From the NCBI GenBank assembly GCA_905221605.1, contig CAJNDS010001668.1:654276-718275 (forward strand): DNA of 64,000 bases, in the 5' to 3' direction. Source of the DNA: Symbiodinium natans (Eukaryota > Sar > Dinophyceae > Suessiales > Symbiodiniaceae). Positions 1 through 10,226 of this stretch are shown here, one piece after another (positions within the stretch are counted from its first letter, which is position 1; each line of letters starts with the position of its first letter). The translations under genes and the position numbers were made by a program. The notes under the pieces are model-generated. The model saw only the letters and a program-made list of their open reading frames with translations. It was not told where the DNA came from and ran no database searches.

Positions 1-3
1 GCC

Positions 4-3000
4 ATGGGGGAAGAGGAGATCTTACAGATGGAGGCTGAAAGGTTGCGCCAGTTGTCAGAAGAAGAGGATGAGATGCGTCAAGTCTCTGAAAGGGATGGTT
101 TTCGGAAAGATGAGCATCTGATCGAAGCGTGCGATGGGACAACGTGGGAATGGCACTTCCACGAAGATGGGAGACAGTATTACTACTGCCTGGATACGCA
201 GGAAAGCAAGTGGACGCTGCCGGATGTAGGGGAAAAGGTGAAAAGCGACAACGTGGTTGGGTCTCCTTCGGGCAATGGGCTGGACGTGGAGACTGAACTG
301 GGTCCTTCATCGACTACACCGACACCTGAGTCTACGAAGGCAATCCAGGGTAGTGAAAAAGATTTTTCCTCTACTATCAGGGATAGCGGTCCTAGGGCTG
401 GTGGTGACGCCCCGACCTCGGGTTCTCCTGATGAAGAGGGGATTTCTGGAAACCGAGCAGACATCGCTGAAGCTCAACATCTGGATCGGGAAGAGATGGA
501 GGCGCTTTCTGAGGGTGTGGCAGCGGTGGAATCGGTGGGTCCAGAAGAAAAAATGCCCAATGTGGAGATCGGAATTGTGTCGGCTGCAGAAGAGCGAGTG
601 GTGGATGTGGTGCCTGTCGTTCAGGAAGATGGCCCTGGAGATTTGGATGACGAAGGGAAAAAGTTGTGCATTACGACTGAGGAGGTCTCTTCGTTTGGTG
701 CCGAGAATTCTGCCATTCAAAGGGAAAAGGAAACTTCTGAAACTGCTGGAGACACGGTTGATCGGAAAGATGAGGCCTGGAGCGCCAATGAAGCGCGGGT
801 CAACGCGCCAGATAGTACCTGGAGTGCAGAAAAAGCACGGGTTGAGGCGCATATGGTGTCACGTTCCGCGGATGACTGCAACAATGGGGCGCAGGTCTCT
901 GTAGCAGCTGACGATGGAGGTTCACAGGTGGACGCACTGGTGCAGCCTGAAGTTAGCAGCGAGGAACGAAATGGCGAAGGCTACACCGGAGCCAATGAGG
1001 CAGCTGTGGTCAGCAACAGTGGTGATTCTCTTTTGGAAACCATGGAGCCAAAGGAGCCTGCGGTGGAAGAAAATGTGCCTACCGCGGATGACCAATCCAA
1101 TAGCCCTGTAGTGGAAGAAAATTTGCCTGCTGCAGAAGGTTTGAAAAAGGACTCCAATGGTGGGTCCACCCCCAGGAAGGGAGAGGTGTTGCCATCTGAA
1201 AGCTCGCCGGAAGTCGACACCGAGCGAACTGTAACGGATGAGGCAAAGCCATTGGCTGGAAAAAAGGAAGATCCTGAGCCCTTGGAGCACAAGATGGATG
1301 ATCTTGTGGGACTCACGTCGGAGCAGGACGAGCAGTGTGACCCAAAGGTGGAAATAAAGGATGTGTCAGGAGCCGATGATACGGAGATGGTTTCTGAAGG
1401 GCATGCAAAGAGAGTGCCTCGAGCGGGAGCTTTGGAATCACCTGGGGAACATTGCTATCAGGAGGGAGATGAGATCATTGGTCTAGTGCGCTGCATCAAT
1501 GGGTATGGAGCCTTTTTGGACCATGGTGATATGAATGTATTGGTTCCTGCAGAAGGGAACAATGTACATCAGTTCAAATTTGGTGATACTGTCAATGGAA
1601 CAGTGAAACGAGTGGAAGATGATGGTACCATAATCTTGGACACCTTTCTGGTTTTGGAAGAGGACGAGGAGGATTCCTCTTCAACGCTGCGCAAATGGAA
1701 AGACAGCGGCTGGGGTACATGGTGGACAGGCTCATGGCAGACTGGTCAATGGTACAAAGGTTCCGATGGTCAATGGGACTGGAAGTCGGAAGAACAGCAG
1801 TCTCGCGAGTGGTTTGCCGAGTCAAAAGCATCCTCTAAGGAACAAGAGGAGGCTGAGCAGAAACAGCTCTATGGAGAAAAGATCTATCAAAATCTCCTGG
1901 AAGATGAAACAATAGATAATGACTATGTGGGCAAAATCACGGGGATGTTGCTGAGTCGTCCAATGGACGTGATTGTGGAGTGTATCGCAGATCATACATT
2001 CCTGAACGTTGAGGCTCGGAGCGCATACCACATCTTGCTAAGTGATGGTTGGAAGCCTGAGGAGACAGAACGTGCAGGTTTGGAAGAAACAACCACTTTT
2101 TCCCGGAAGCAGTGCCACAACGCGCTCTACGAACTGGCACGCAAGAAAAGAAGATTTAGTGGACCAGTCGTGGGTGAAGCGGTGGCAATTTTGCTGAGCA
2201 AAGGGAAAGATGAGCTTTGGAACGAGCTGTGGTTGGACACCAAGCGATTTCTGCAAGAGCTTGATGGTGCAATCGAGGAGATGAGTAAGAGGGAAAACAG
2301 GCCAATGGAAGCCTACATGGATCCTGATCAGTACAAAAAGGCTCACACGACTCCGAAGACTGTGTCACCTGGATACAGCAAGCTGTGCAAGTTCTTCAAT
2401 CAAGGGAGGTGTCGAAATGGAGATGGGTGTTCCTATGAACATCGTCGTTACGGTGAAGGGTGGCCTGAAGGAGAGCCAACTGAGCCAAAGAACAGCCAAA
2501 AAATTGGTGACGAGGATGGGGACATCGGTGGCCCTCCAACTGATGAAGGTACAGTGGATGAGGTGCAGCAGGAGCGGGAGGATTCGGCCTTCCGTGCCCA
2601 GTACAACTATGGCAAAGGGACATCAAAAGGTGAGCCTACGCTGGGTGAAACGAAGAAACGGCTGTGTCTGTATTACAATCAAGGTGGTTGTAAATATGGG
2701 ACTGCGTGCAGGTATCTCCACGACGATGACATGGCATTGGAAGGGACTTGGGAGCCTGGCAAATCTTGGGACAATGCTTCCAGGAAGGCACTAAGGGACG
2801 CGGGGTTCCACCATTGCTGTTTCGACTACTATCTCAAAGGGAGATGTCGTGTGCGATTTGGCTGCAAGTATTCTCACGAAGAGATGTCTGAAGACCGGCT
2901 GACCCAGTTGAAGCATTTGGTGAATGTGGCAAACCATGTGTCATTTCAAAGGGGAAGGGGATTGGAGATTCCCGACAGGAACGCTTTTCAACCACCGGTA

Positions 3001-6000
3001 AGTGGGGGAGCAGAATCTTCGTCCTCCTCAGCACCAAAAGCGCTGCAAATGACCAATGTGTCACAAAAAGATGGTGAAAAGGGTATTCTGGATGAAGAAG
3101 AAGCTGATGAACAAAAGAATTCGGTGGCTGAGTCCACTGGTACTCTGCTTCAAGATCCAGAGGAGCCAATTGAAAATTGGATGGCTCGCAATAACCACCT
3201 TTGGGTGTATACCCCTCATGTAAGTGAGGTGATGATTACTCTTGGTGTGAACACCGTGTCGGACCTGCAGGAGTTCATCTTTGTGGAAGATCTGCTTGAA
3301 AAAGGGATCAACAAGGTGACAGCATGCAAAATCCTACGATTGGTGGGAGGCGTCCGATATCGACCGGAGGGACCGGAAAAAGCAGTTCCTTCCGATGCAT
3401 CTGTACGGGTACAACAATCTTCTGGAAGCAAGGAAGCTGGAAGAGAGGCGGTGAGAACCCTCACTCAGACGCGTGAAGCTGAAGGCTCCGGTGCAAAAAC
3501 GATGCCGAGAGGCTCCTATCGGGAGCTTTTTGATAAGGTCAAGTACCGTGACGCTTGGACGCTTGCGCAGAGGTCTCCACTGTGCGTACAGAAGCTGAAG
3601 TTGGTGGGAGTTGGAATGCCACCGGTGAACCCACCAACAAAAAAGTATCGGTCAATATCAAACCCTGTGAAAAGGGGAAGGCCCTTGCTGGACAAAAAAC
3701 AGGTGCGACAGGTGCCACGCTCTCGTTCACAGCGACGAGCGCAACCGGCGGAAGTGGTGGAGAAACCAAAACCACTGGAACTGAAGCCTCGTGGTGGGTT
3801 GTCGTATCGGTTCAGCAGAGCGTGGGCAGATGTGGTGGACGATGATGATCAGGCGGAGGCTTTGGTTTCTTATGCCGATTCCTCAAGCGATTCAAGCGAG
3901 GAAGAGACCAATGCTGTGCAACGCATGCGGGAAATCCTTTTGCAAGAAAGGGATTCACAGAGAACTGCGATTCGTGGCAATGTTCCGATGGGTGGTTCTT
4001 CCGGCCCCAATGACGGGCAGAAAAAATCGGTTCACCTTGGCAAAGAACGCGACAAAGCGTCGCGGGGGGAGACCCGCCAAGAAGTGACTTCTCAAGTTTT
4101 TTCGCTACCACAACCTTCTCGTCGAACTGAACAGTCTCAAAAAAGAGCAAGGGATGGCTCAGTTATAGTTGGTTCGCTGGCGGTGGGCTCCACGGATGAG
4201 GTTTTACCTGGGCAAGGTGTTGCTGGACAGGTGAATGTATCTGAAGGCGCTCAAGTTCTTCCTGGGCAAGAAGTGGCTGGACAGGAGACGGCGCTGGAAG
4301 GAGCAGTGCAAATTCCTGGCGAGGAGACTGACCAAAACGAAGGAGAAGGTGGGAGCAATGAACTCCGTGGTGATGGTGCGAAGACATTGGATGTTCGTCC
4401 GGTGAAGAATGTTCCTCAGCAATTGCTGGTTAAAGGTCTTCTGAATCGGATTTATTGGAAGGTTGCTGTCGGCAAGTTGCCTGTGGGGCACAAGGACTAT
4501 CAGAAGGGATCCAATAAAATGGATCGAAACTTGGTTAGTAGCATGTCATCTGAAGGTGCAAGCGAACAGGATTTGAACCTGGCATTGGAAGATGATACTG
4601 ATCAGAGAATGGATGATGGTGCATTGGTGGTCATGGCATATGACCCTGGTACACTGATTCAGTCGGCGACAACTATGTGGGTTATGCGTCGTGGGTTGGC
4701 AGATCGTGCTCTCTGGTCGGCAATAGCGACTGCGGCACAGAGAATATGTGCTGAAATGGTTCAAGTGGATGAACTGAATGCCCAGTTGAATACTGGGAGA
4801 CTCCTTTTTGAAAGGAGAGATCAAGGACACTACGGTGATTTGCATCATTCGTTCCATGAAGATCCGTGCTTGCCGGTGGTGGGAAATTATCCTCTTTCGG
4901 TGATGGGTGCGCTGCTTTCTCCTGGCCTGGAAAAGGAATTCAGAAATACTGAAAAGTTTGGAACTGCTATGGAGGCAATAGCCTATGATTGGAGTCGCAG
5001 TCCAGGCATGGAAGTTCATGTGGAACTTATGGCAAGGGTAGCCAATCTGGTCGCTCCATTCCTTAGACTAGGAGGCCAAGGGACAGTGGTGAATTCCGAA
5101 TTTCTCTGGCAGCACGGGAGGGACCAAATGATGGAGTTCCTTCAGGCGGCGACCTGCGCTGATCAATTGGAGGTTCTCTGGAGAAGAATGGACGACGATG
5201 CTGATGAGGAAGTGGATCCTACAGGAATGGTGCTGGAGATCCCCGATCAACAAGATGCGGTACTAGATCAAGGGAACAATGAATCCCTTATTCCCATTGA
5301 AGATGCTGGAGGTGAGACACTTGGTGACACTGGAAGGGATGGCAAAGCGCCAGAAGTCTCTCCGGAAGAGGAGACATCCAGTGGGTCGTCAAGACTGGCG
5401 GGCACAAGGATTTTCTTGTGGTCAGTGTACTCTCGCGTTGCTTCCAATTTCTCTACGCAGGACCGCACTACTGGGAAGATCTTTGACAGCACAAAGGGGT
5501 ATCCTGGTGAAGGACCAAACAATGGTGACAATCCTTCCTCTAAGAGGAACTTACCCTGGATCTCTGAAGACTACCTCGACGAAGTGGTGTCAAAAAAGAT
5601 GGAAAGGTCTTCAGATATGGATGGGTTGGATGGGTTTGTTCCGGGAAGTGAGGGATCGTTGGAAAAGGTAGAGGTGGAGAATGTTACTGCCTCTAAAATT
5701 CTTATGGCTCTTTGGAAAAAGGGATATAGAGCTGGGTATAGGAGGTTGTGTCGTTTGAACGTATCTGGATGCAAGGTTGGAACAATGAAGCGTCCAATCA
5801 AAAGGGTGCAGAAGATCGGCACTAGGAAAGCCCTCATGAAGAAGTTCAATGTTTTTGGATCGTCTCAGCGTGGCTCAGGAGCTGGCGGAAAACCAATCAT
5901 GAAGGTGGTAGGACCAAGGCCAGGTTTTCCAGCTGTACTCCAAGCATCAAATACTGATAGCACCTGGGGTGAAGGGAGCAGTTCTCAGGCACATGGCAAT

Positions 6001-6243
6001 GTTCATGTAGAGCAGAATCGCCCTATGGACCGGTTCGAGGCGGAGCGCTTGGAGAAGAGGAAGAAAGGCTTCTGCTATTGGTTCAGTAAGGGAAAAGATC
6101 GCTGCAAATTTGGTGAAGACTGCAAATTCATCCATTCAGAAGATGATGTGGTGCTGCATTCGTATTGGTGCAAATACTATGTGGCGGGGAGACCCTGTTT
6201 CGCTGGAAGAAGTGTGCGTTCTCGCATGATGCAACTGGTGTGA
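4..6243 (+). CDS. WW / S1-like / SAM-like / multi-CCCH zinc-finger protein (main part)
   Basis: A long open frame with no intron signature. Codon 1 is ATG at 4, but the three bases before it are also open, so the true start may lie upstream of the window. Visible in order: a WW domain at residues 46-75 (W48/W50, Y-rich centre, W70, P73); a long acidic low-complexity stretch; an S1/OB-like RNA-binding segment at about 482-552 (GDEIIGLV...GYGAFLD...FGDTVNGTV); a Trp-rich patch at about 560-605; CCCH fingers at 795-816 and 888-909 (both C-x7-C-x5-C-x3-H) and at 939-958 (C-x8-C-x5-C-x3-H); a SAM-like helical segment at about 1056-1116; and a CCCH finger from 2024. A fifth finger starts at C2056 but is cut by a frameshift at 6201. 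These domains suggest an RNA-binding protein. A gag-like protein of a mobile element is possible, but no reverse transcriptase or integrase is present. The function is not recognised. Confidence 0.7.
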   Translation: MGEEEILQMEAERLRQLSEEEDEMRQVSERDGFRKDEHLIEACDGTTWEWHFHEDGRQYYYCLDTQESKWTLPDVGEKVKSDNVVGSPSGNGLDVETELGPSSTTPTPESTKAIQGSEKDFSSTIRDSGPRAGGDAPTSGSPDEEGISGNRADIAEAQHLDREEMEALSEGVAAVESVGPEEKMPNVEIGIVSAAEERVVDVVPVVQEDGPGDLDDEGKKLCITTEEVSSFGAENSAIQREKETSETAGDTVDRKDEAWSANEARVNAPDSTWSAEKARVEAHMVSRSADDCNNGAQVSVAADDGGSQVDALVQPEVSSEERNGEGYTGANEAAVVSNSGDSLLETMEPKEPAVEENVPTADDQSNSPVVEENLPAAEGLKKDSNGGSTPRKGEVLPSESSPEVDTERTVTDEAKPLAGKKEDPEPLEHKMDDLVGLTSEQDEQCDPKVEIKDVSGADDTEMVSEGHAKRVPRAGALESPGEHCYQEGDEIIGLVRCINGYGAFLDHGDMNVLVPAEGNNVHQFKFGDTVNGTVKRVEDDGTIILDTFLVLEEDEEDSSSTLRKWKDSGWGTWWTGSWQTGQWYKGSDGQWDWKSEEQQSREWFAESKASSKEQEEAEQKQLYGEKIYQNLLEDETIDNDYVGKITGMLLSRPMDVIVECIADHTFLNVEARSAYHILLSDGWKPEETERAGLEETTTFSRKQCHNALYELARKKRRFSGPVVGEAVAILLSKGKDELWNELWLDTKRFLQELDGAIEEMSKRENRPMEAYMDPDQYKKAHTTPKTVSPGYSKLCKFFNQGRCRNGDGCSYEHRRYGEGWPEGEPTEPKNSQKIGDEDGDIGGPPTDEGTVDEVQQEREDSAFRAQYNYGKGTSKGEPTLGETKKRLCLYYNQGGCKYGTACRYLHDDDMALEGTWEPGKSWDNASRKALRDAGFHHCCFDYYLKGRCRVRFGCKYSHEEMSEDRLTQLKHLVNVANHVSFQRGRGLEIPDRNAFQPPVSGGAESSSSSAPKALQMTNVSQKDGEKGILDEEEADEQKNSVAESTGTLLQDPEEPIENWMARNNHLWVYTPHVSEVMITLGVNTVSDLQEFIFVEDLLEKGINKVTACKILRLVGGVRYRPEGPEKAVPSDASVRVQQSSGSKEAGREAVRTLTQTREAEGSGAKTMPRGSYRELFDKVKYRDAWTLAQRSPLCVQKLKLVGVGMPPVNPPTKKYRSISNPVKRGRPLLDKKQVRQVPRSRSQRRAQPAEVVEKPKPLELKPRGGLSYRFSRAWADVVDDDDQAEALVSYADSSSDSSEEETNAVQRMREILLQERDSQRTAIRGNVPMGGSSGPNDGQKKSVHLGKERDKASRGETRQEVTSQVFSLPQPSRRTEQSQKRARDGSVIVGSLAVGSTDEVLPGQGVAGQVNVSEGAQVLPGQEVAGQETALEGAVQIPGEETDQNEGEGGSNELRGDGAKTLDVRPVKNVPQQLLVKGLLNRIYWKVAVGKLPVGHKDYQKGSNKMDRNLVSSMSSEGASEQDLNLALEDDTDQRMDDGALVVMAYDPGTLIQSATTMWVMRRGLADRALWSAIATAAQRICAEMVQVDELNAQLNTGRLLFERRDQGHYGDLHHSFHEDPCLPVVGNYPLSVMGALLSPGLEKEFRNTEKFGTAMEAIAYDWSRSPGMEVHVELMARVANLVAPFLRLGGQGTVVNSEFLWQHGRDQMMEFLQAATCADQLEVLWRRMDDDADEEVDPTGMVLEIPDQQDAVLDQGNNESLIPIEDAGGETLGDTGRDGKAPEVSPEEETSSGSSRLAGTRIFLWSVYSRVASNFSTQDRTTGKIFDSTKGYPGEGPNNGDNPSSKRNLPWISEDYLDEVVSKKMERSSDMDGLDGFVPGSEGSLEKVEVENVTASKILMALWKKGYRAGYRRLCRLNVSGCKVGTMKRPIKRVQKIGTRKALMKKFNVFGSSQRGSGAGGKPIMKVVGPRPGFPAVLQASNTDSTWGEGSSSQAHGNVHVEQNRPMDRFEAERLEKRKKGFCYWFSKGKDRCKFGEDCKFIHSEDDVVLHSYWCKYYVAGRPCFAGRSVRSRMMQLV

Positions 6244-7142
6244 GGTGCATTCAGTTTGCTCAGTCTGGGAAGTGTCGTTATGGTGACAGGTGTGTTTTTG
6301 AGCATGGTGATCCGCTGAATGAACAGAGGCCAAGGTCTCCGAGGACGCCCCCAAGGGATGGTCCAAGGAGAAGTTCTGGTGCAAAAGGTGGGGAAGAGGA
6401 GATCTCTCCTGAACAGTTCGATGATGGTGAGGAGTATTCCATGACTTATGACGATGACACCAAAATGTCGGAACTGTTGATGGAAGCGATTTCATTTCTG
6501 TCGAATGGCAAAACAGATTTGGCTCGAGCAGAGGCGGACCCACTGTTCAAACTCCTGAAGTTCAATGGAGATGCTGACCAGATGGATAGAGAATGGGTTT
6601 CGTGGACCACCGATATGTTGTCCGTGCTGGAACTTCACGAAGTAGTGAAGTCGTATGAGGTTTCGCTCGAGGAGGTGGAAGAATGGGTCAATGACCTGAG
6701 GATATGGTTCGAGCGAGCCAACGTGGAAGAAGAAAAAGATCCCAAAAGGGGCAAGAAGAGGTCCCTAGAAAGGGAGTCCAGCAAGGATATTCCTGCCGAA
6801 AAGGAGGTGGTTGAGACTTCTGAGACGGAGGTTGCCGTTGAGGAGGAGGCAAAAAAGGTTAAAAAGAAGAGGAAAACTGCAGTTATCGAAGATCCTTACA
6901 CTCTCCTGGTTCCAAAGCCGAAGAAGATGCCGGCGACCATTGAGAAGAGTGGATCATCATCCAATGCGGCGGTTTCTGCAGGGGAAAAAGCCTCGAAAAT
7001 GCGCACAAAGTCAAACGTCGGTGGAAAGGCGAAGAAGAAGGAGAAAAGTCAGAGTCCCAAAAAGGGAGAAGTGGTGGTGGTGAAAGGTCCTGAGGAAAAG
7101 GATCGTCCTCTGATGTGGATGCGCAAGCGTCTACAGCTGTGA
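6201..7142 (+). CDS. C-terminal continuation of the CCCH protein in the -1 frame
   Basis: If one base is re-read at 6201 (TGT TTC then CGC TGG), the interrupted fifth finger becomes a canonical C-x8-C-x5-C-x3-H, and a sixth CCCH finger follows from the TGC at 6246. After that comes a Pro/Arg-rich linker, an acidic helical region and a strongly basic Lys-rich tail. The upstream frame ends at 6243 in a sequence unlike the rest of the protein. The TGA at 7140-7142 may itself be a frameshift product, because the next frame continues plausibly. An inactivating indel, an assembly error or ribosomal frameshifting would all fit. No canonical X-XXY-YYZ slippery heptamer is visible. Confidence 0.6.
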   Translation, partial: RWKKCAFSHDATGVRCIQFAQSGKCRYGDRCVFEHGDPLNEQRPRSPRTPPRDGPRRSSGAKGGEEEISPEQFDDGEEYSMTYDDDTKMSELLMEAISFLSNGKTDLARAEADPLFKLLKFNGDADQMDREWVSWTTDMLSVLELHEVVKSYEVSLEEVEEWVNDLRIWFERANVEEEKDPKRGKKRSLERESSKDIPAEKEVVETSETEVAVEEEAKKVKKKRKTAVIEDPYTLLVPKPKKMPATIEKSGSSSNAAVSAGEKASKMRTKSNVGGKAKKKEKSQSPKKGEVVVVKGPEEKDRPLMWMRKRLQL

Positions 7143-7309
7143 GTGCAGAGCTGGGTCAATCTTGCCAAGCGATTGAGGACGCAAAGAGAGAAGGATTGGT
7201 ATCCTCAATTCAAAGGTGCGTGCAGGATCCTGTTCTTGCAGTTTCGGACCTGGAGTATATTCTGCTGCAACTTCACCTCAGTATTGCAAACCATCGGAAA
7301 AAGAAGTGA
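7094..7309 (+). CDS. Possible extreme C-terminus of the CCCH protein after a second -1 shift
   Basis: In the next frame the sequence reads GSSSDVDAQASTAVSAELGQ and then a helical stretch (SDLEYILLQLHLSIANH) ending KKK-stop at 7309. This reads more like protein than the frame that stops at 7142. The offset is again -1. It has no recognised domain and may be shadow coding. Confidence 0.35.
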   Translation, partial: GKGSSSDVDAQASTAVSAELGQSCQAIEDAKREGLVSSIQRCVQDPVLAVSDLEYILLQLHLSIANHRKKK

Positions 7310-7970
7310 CTGGATGGTATGGATGAAGGGATGGTTTTTCTCTTTCTGGAGACAGGTGCGCTGGATCGGCCAATGTGCTGAAAATGTGGTGGTTACTATT
7401 AAGGGTATGGAAATCCCTGATAGTAGAAGTTAGTAGCTTTTCACGTAGCGAAGACCACGGTTTGTGGTGAAGAAGGCCGAAGAGTCTTCAATGATAAGAG
7501 GATCAAGGTGGAAAAAAGATTCTCTATGGTTAGTGGATTCAGCCAATGTGCTATAATTTCGTCCTGGTAGACGTAAAACCATATTGTGCATTTCAAGCAG
7601 CTGGCTGCTGCCCTAATGGCAGTTTTTGGCCAAAGATCTGCACCTCCAATGTGTCCTAGGAAATCCTAGGACAGGGGGAGTGCGGAGCTGCAACTGGTAT
7701 TGTAGAAAAGAGTTAGTGTTGAGAGTTGGAAGGGTTAATGAACCCGGAAAACATGTTTGGCTCAAGATGGGCTTGAACAGAAAGCCACAAGTTCAAAAAG
7801 TAGTGCCTGGGTTCTTAGGGTTTGGTAAGGGTGTGGATTCCTTCCCCCTTTCCTTCCCCCCTGGGTTGCTCTTATCCGTGTTCTCGTTTGTTTCTTGGTT
7901 CGATCTGGGGAATATAGGTTCAGGGCGATTAGGGGAGTTGATTTCCTTCCCTGGTTGTCCCCCCGTACCC
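7310..7970. other. 3' flank of the CCCH gene, no gene recognised
   Basis: Unique sequence with no convincing gene. It contains a perfect 8-bp stem with a 4-base AAAT loop at 7653-7672 (GTCCTAGG...CCTAGGAC) and an 11-base match to the end of the dinoflagellate spliced leader at 7756-7766 (TTTGGCTCAAG). The small open frame at 7626-7973 starts at TTG and has no recognisable content. Confidence 0.5.
7653..7672. repeat. Perfect hairpin
   Basis: GTCCTAGG, loop AAAT, CCTAGGAC, followed by a G run. It lies about 340 bases after the last plausible stop of the CCCH gene and could be a 3'-end structure, but no function is shown. Confidence 0.4.
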
Positions 7971-8130
7971 TAAACCCTGAACCATAAACCCTAAACCCTA
8001 AACGTTGAGTCCTAAGCCCGAACCCCCCCCCCCCCCCGTATTCGACAGCTTTAGGCAGGTGTTCGTGTTGCTTGTTTGGGCAAACGTTCTAGGGTGACCT
8101 CTTGGCGGGCTCGGGCTCGGGAGCTCCGGG

Positions 8131-8214
8131 GGGTTTAGGGTTTAGGGTTTAGGGTTTAGGGTTTAGGGTTTAGGGTTTAGGGTTTAGGGTTTAGGGTTTC
8201 GGGTTTAGGGTTTA
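8131..8214 (+). repeat. (TTTAGGG)n interstitial telomere-type array
   Basis: About twelve head-to-tail TTTAGGG units with one TTTCGGG variant. This is the first long array of the repeat that dominates the window. Confidence 0.95.
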
Positions 8215-8445
8215 GGCGAAGGGGGCATAGATACAGGTCGCACTGGCACGACCTGAAGCCCAATATGACTTTAGAACACTTGAAGCCCTAAACCCGAAAC
8301 CCTAACTCGCATCACCATAGACCCGAAAGTCCGAATTTTAGCGAGCCGGAAACCAAGACCTGACATCGACTTTCGTCCCTAAGCCGTCCTCGACCATCTA
8401 TCCGGAACCCTAAACCCTATAAGGCCGAAACGCCAGACCCTAGCT

Positions 8446-8514
8446 GGGCACCTCTCTAAATTAGCGTCCTTTTTCAGGGTTCCCTTTATTGTACGGAACC
8501 CTTACAATAAGGAC
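8446..8514. repeat. Dispersed element, copy 1 (CTCTCTAAATTAG family)
   Basis: Shares CTCTCTAAATTAG, a following TCC-TTTTT block and a 'tagtacgg/tgtacgg ... aaggacc' end with 25901-25970. It sits between telomere-type repeats. Confidence 0.45.
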
Positions 8515-8569
8515 CTCCAAAACGGACGGACCCAAATTTGGGGAACTACCCAAAACCCAAAACCCAAAA

Positions 8570-8725
8570 CCCTAAAACCGAAACCCCAAACCCTAAACCC
8601 TAGACCCTAAACCCTAAACCCTAAACCCTAAGCCCTAAACCCTAAACCCTAAACCCTAAACCCTAAACCCTAAACCCTAAACCCTAAACCCCAAACCCCA
8701 AACCCCAAACCCCAAACCCCAATCC
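8570..8725 (-). repeat. (CCCTAAA)n array grading into CCCCAAA
   Basis: Nearly continuous CCCTAAA units. The last few change to CCCCAAA, one of many local homogenised variants. Confidence 0.95.
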
Positions 8726-8753
8726 GACCAAGCCAAGAACTGCATCTCCGAAG

Positions 8754-8798
8754 GCCGCTTTTGCCTCCATCGCCAGCGCTGAGGAGAAGCTCCTAGAG
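8754..8798 (+). CDS. Possible small coding exon (AAFASIASAEEKLLE)
   Basis: Fifteen codons in phase 0, flanked by an AG acceptor and a GT donor and surrounded by telomere-type repeats. It could be the first of four phase-0 islands (8.75, 9.41, 10.18, 10.80 kb) upstream of the PPR exons. Its composition is helical and Ala/Glu-rich. No homology is recognised. Confidence 0.35.
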
Positions 8799-8817
8799 GT
8801 GTCAGCAGGGTTGCCCC

Positions 8818-9390
8818 TAACCCTAAACCCTAAACACTAAACCCTAAACCCTAAACCCTAAACCCTAAACCCTAAACCCTAAACCTTTCTTATATCCTGC
8901 GACAGAGTTTAGGGTTTCGCGCGGAGGGTTCCTAAAACCCCACACAGACTACTTCTGACTACACACCTCACAATCTAAATCCCCAAACCTTGGACCCTAA
9001 AACCCTTAAACCCTAGACCTTATAAACCCTCAAGCCCTAAAACTCTAAACCCTGACACCAAAAACCCGGCACTCTAAACCCTAAAGCCTTAAACCCCTAA
9101 ATCCGCAAACCTCAACTTGAAAACCCTAAAACCCGACACCCCAAACCGCAAAACCCTAAACACTAAACCCTATACCCCAAAACCCTACACCCTAAGCCCC
9201 AAACCCGAAACCCTAAACCCTATACCCTAAACCCTAAACCCTACACCCTAAACCCTACACCCTAAACCCTAAACCCTAAACCGTAAACCCTAAACCCTAA
9301 ACCCTAAACCCTAAACCCCAAACGCCAAACCCTAAACCCCAACCCCTGAACCCTAAACCCCAAACCCTAAACCCTAAACCCCCCCCAAAA
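8818..9390 (-). repeat. CCCTAAA array, perfect then strongly degenerate
   Basis: Perfect units at 8818-8886, then about 450 bp of mutated CCCTAAA-derived sequence, then cleaner units at 9180-9390 with ACACCCTAAACC variants. Confidence 0.9.
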
Positions 9391-9413
9391 CCCGACGACT
9401 CTTCGCTTCTGAG

Positions 9414-9443
9414 GCAGCGGCGCCGGGTCTGTCTGCGCTGCAG
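9414..9443 (+). CDS. Possible micro-exon (AAAPGLSALQ)
   Basis: Thirty bases, phase 0, after an AG acceptor and before a GC donor. It is compatible in frame with the islands at 8754 and 10176. Too short to prove on its own. Confidence 0.25.
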
Positions 9444-9464
9444 GCGTGCCTTCTTGTCGGTGCA

Positions 9465-10130
9465 GGGTTTAGGGTTCAGGGTGTAGGGTTTAGGGCTTAG
9501 GGCTTTGGGGTTAGGGCTTATGGTTTTGGGGCTTAGGGTTTGGGGCTTAGGGTTTAGGGTTTAGGGTTTGGGTTAGAGGTGTAGACTCCGGACGCAGGGA
9601 ATGCCAAGCGAAGGGTAGCGAGGCTCGAGCCCTATGTTGCACTATAAGAAGGGATTAGGGTTGAGGGTTTATGGTTTAGTTCGGGTTTAGGGTAAGGGCT
9701 TGGTGCTACAGGGTCTACCAGGGAATTTGGGTATTCGCACGTTCAGATTCGGGTATTCGCACGTTCAACAGCCATCCGGCTTCGATTTTGAGCCACACTC
9801 GTAGGGACGTCAGCAGTTCGGGTTGAAGGTTGAGCTCGGAAGCATTTTTCTTCAATCCTAGAAGATAGGCCCTAAACCCGAAGCCCTAAACCCTAAACCC
9901 TAAACCCTAAGCCCTCAGCCCTAAACCCCTTAGGCCCCTTGTGAGGTGTGCTTTACATGGGTAGGCAAGCCTTGGCCCTACACCCGAAGTTCAGGATCTG
10001 TGGGGTCTAGGGTTTAGGGTTTAGGGTTTTTAGGGTTTATAGGGTTTATAGGGTTTATAGGGTTTATAGGGTTTCGGGTTTAGGGTTTAGGGTTTAGGGT
10101 TTCGGGTTCGGGGAGCCTTGGGGTTTCAGG
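9465..10130. repeat. Degenerate TTTAGGG/CCCTAAA tracts in both orientations
   Basis: TTTAGGG-derived sequence at 9465-9570, CCCTAAA at 9880-9930, and TTTAGGG with TTTATAGGG variants at 10010-10110. The interval 9575-9870 is unique sequence in which a short direct repeat (TCGGGTATTCGCACGTTCA) occurs twice at about 9730-9765. No gene is seen. Confidence 0.8.
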
Positions 10131-10175
10131 GCTTAGGGTCGCAACTCCCAGGCCCCCAAATAGGCTTCGTGTGAG

Positions 10176-10226
10176 GCCGCCGAGCAGGCTCTGGTGGCGG
10201 CCAATGCCGCGGACGATGCGGACGCG
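10176..10226 (+). CDS. Possible exon (AAEQALVAANAADDADA)
   Basis: Seventeen codons in phase 0 between an AG acceptor and a GT donor, Ala-rich and helical. It may belong to the 5' part of the PPR gene or to a separate gene. Unique sequence at 10260-10560 around it shows no further gene. Confidence 0.35.

Noticed and set aside
6190-6205. Intron as the explanation of the break in the fifth CCCH finger
   Set aside because: Restoring the finger needs one extra base, whereas splicing only removes bases. An indel or -1 shift is required.
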